From NCBI GenBank assembly GCA_913061335.1, contig CAJXTP010000193.1:1-5705 (forward strand): a stretch of 5,705 nt of DNA, written 5' to 3'. The notes beneath the pieces are model-generated. The model was not told the DNA's origin and searched no databases. It saw nothing but the letters and a program-made list of their open reading frames with translations. Of this stretch, positions 5,623 to 5,705 are shown in pieces; the stretch's first letter is position 1, and every line of letters begins with the position of its first letter. Position numbers and translations under genes: made by a program. This stretch comes from an uncultured Loktanella sp. GTDB taxonomy: Bacteria; Pseudomonadota; Alphaproteobacteria; Rhodobacterales; Rhodobacteraceae.

Positions 5623-5650
5623 GGATGATGAAAAATTAGGAGAGACCGCA

Positions 5651-5705
5651 ATGTATGATCTAGCAATCGTTTGGGATTGGATCGCGTTTTCGGTGCGGTG
5701 GCTGC
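5651..5705 (+). CDS. puuD: Urate hydroxylase PuuD, N-terminal fragment
   Basis: Only 18 codons are visible, reading MYDLAIVWDWIAFSVRWL. This matches the start, as I recall it, of the membrane-bound urate oxidase PuuD (DUF989), which oxidises urate to 5-hydroxyisourate and has an N-terminal multi-helix membrane part and a C-terminal cytochrome c domain. The Trp-rich beginning of the first membrane helix is characteristic. The ATG has a strong AGGAGA site 7 bases upstream (5638-5643). The position after uraH supports the call, since PuuD would supply UraH's substrate. A 109-base gap separates it from uraH, wider than the gap between allE and uraH. The gene is cut by the window edge. Whether the cytochrome domain is present cannot be seen. 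Confidence 0.85.
   Translation, partial: MYDLAIVWDWIAFSVRWL

Overview
The window looks like a chromosomal segment of a marine alphaproteobacterium of the Rhodobacteraceae (roseobacter group). This rests on remembered family-level similarity of TatA/TatB, the short YafY-type regulator, DusA and the purine-catabolic set, and on moderate GC. It was not checked by a database search. Most genes are ordinary metabolic or housekeeping genes. There is no sign of phage, IS element, CRISPR array, rRNA or tRNA.

Left part (1-783): the first 20 bases are not genomic. They match the Tn5/Nextera transposase adapter end, so the contig starts in untrimmed library adapter. Reading leftwards (minus strand) come tatA and tatB, the latter cut off by the adapter. 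They encode the pore and receptor-side subunits of the twin-arginine protein export system; tatC would be expected just beyond the edge. A 189-base intergenic region with two small dyads separates tatA from a divergent HTH/WYL (YafY-type) regulator at 784-1437.

Middle part (1438-4053): a GC-rich hairpin lies between the convergent regulator and a three-gene minus-strand operon transcribed in the order dusA, TSUP permease, PhyH-like dioxygenase. The genes overlap by 4 and 7 bases, which implies one transcript and translational coupling. DusA makes dihydrouridine in tRNA. The TSUP (TauE/SafE) protein is a polytopic anion permease. The last gene encodes a 234-residue protein with an apparent HxD...H...R Fe(II)/2-oxoglutarate site and unknown substrate.

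Right part (4054-5705): a 285-base divergent intergenic region carries a plausible sigma70 promoter towards dusA and a cluster of CACRTATC repeats and dyads that may be an operator. On the plus strand follow allE (ureidoglycine aminohydrolase), uraH (5-hydroxyisourate hydrolase) and the first 18 codons of puuD (membrane urate oxidase). Together these cover three steps of urate degradation: PuuD oxidises urate to 5-hydroxyisourate, UraH hydrolyses it to OHCU, and AllE acts later, releasing ammonia from (S)-ureidoglycine to give ureidoglycolate. The steps between them (UraD, allantoinase, allantoate amidohydrolase) are not in the window.

I found no convincing undescribed system. The items most worth a second look are the adapter at the left end, the unassigned dioxygenase in the dusA operon, and the repeat/dyad cluster at 4103-4162.
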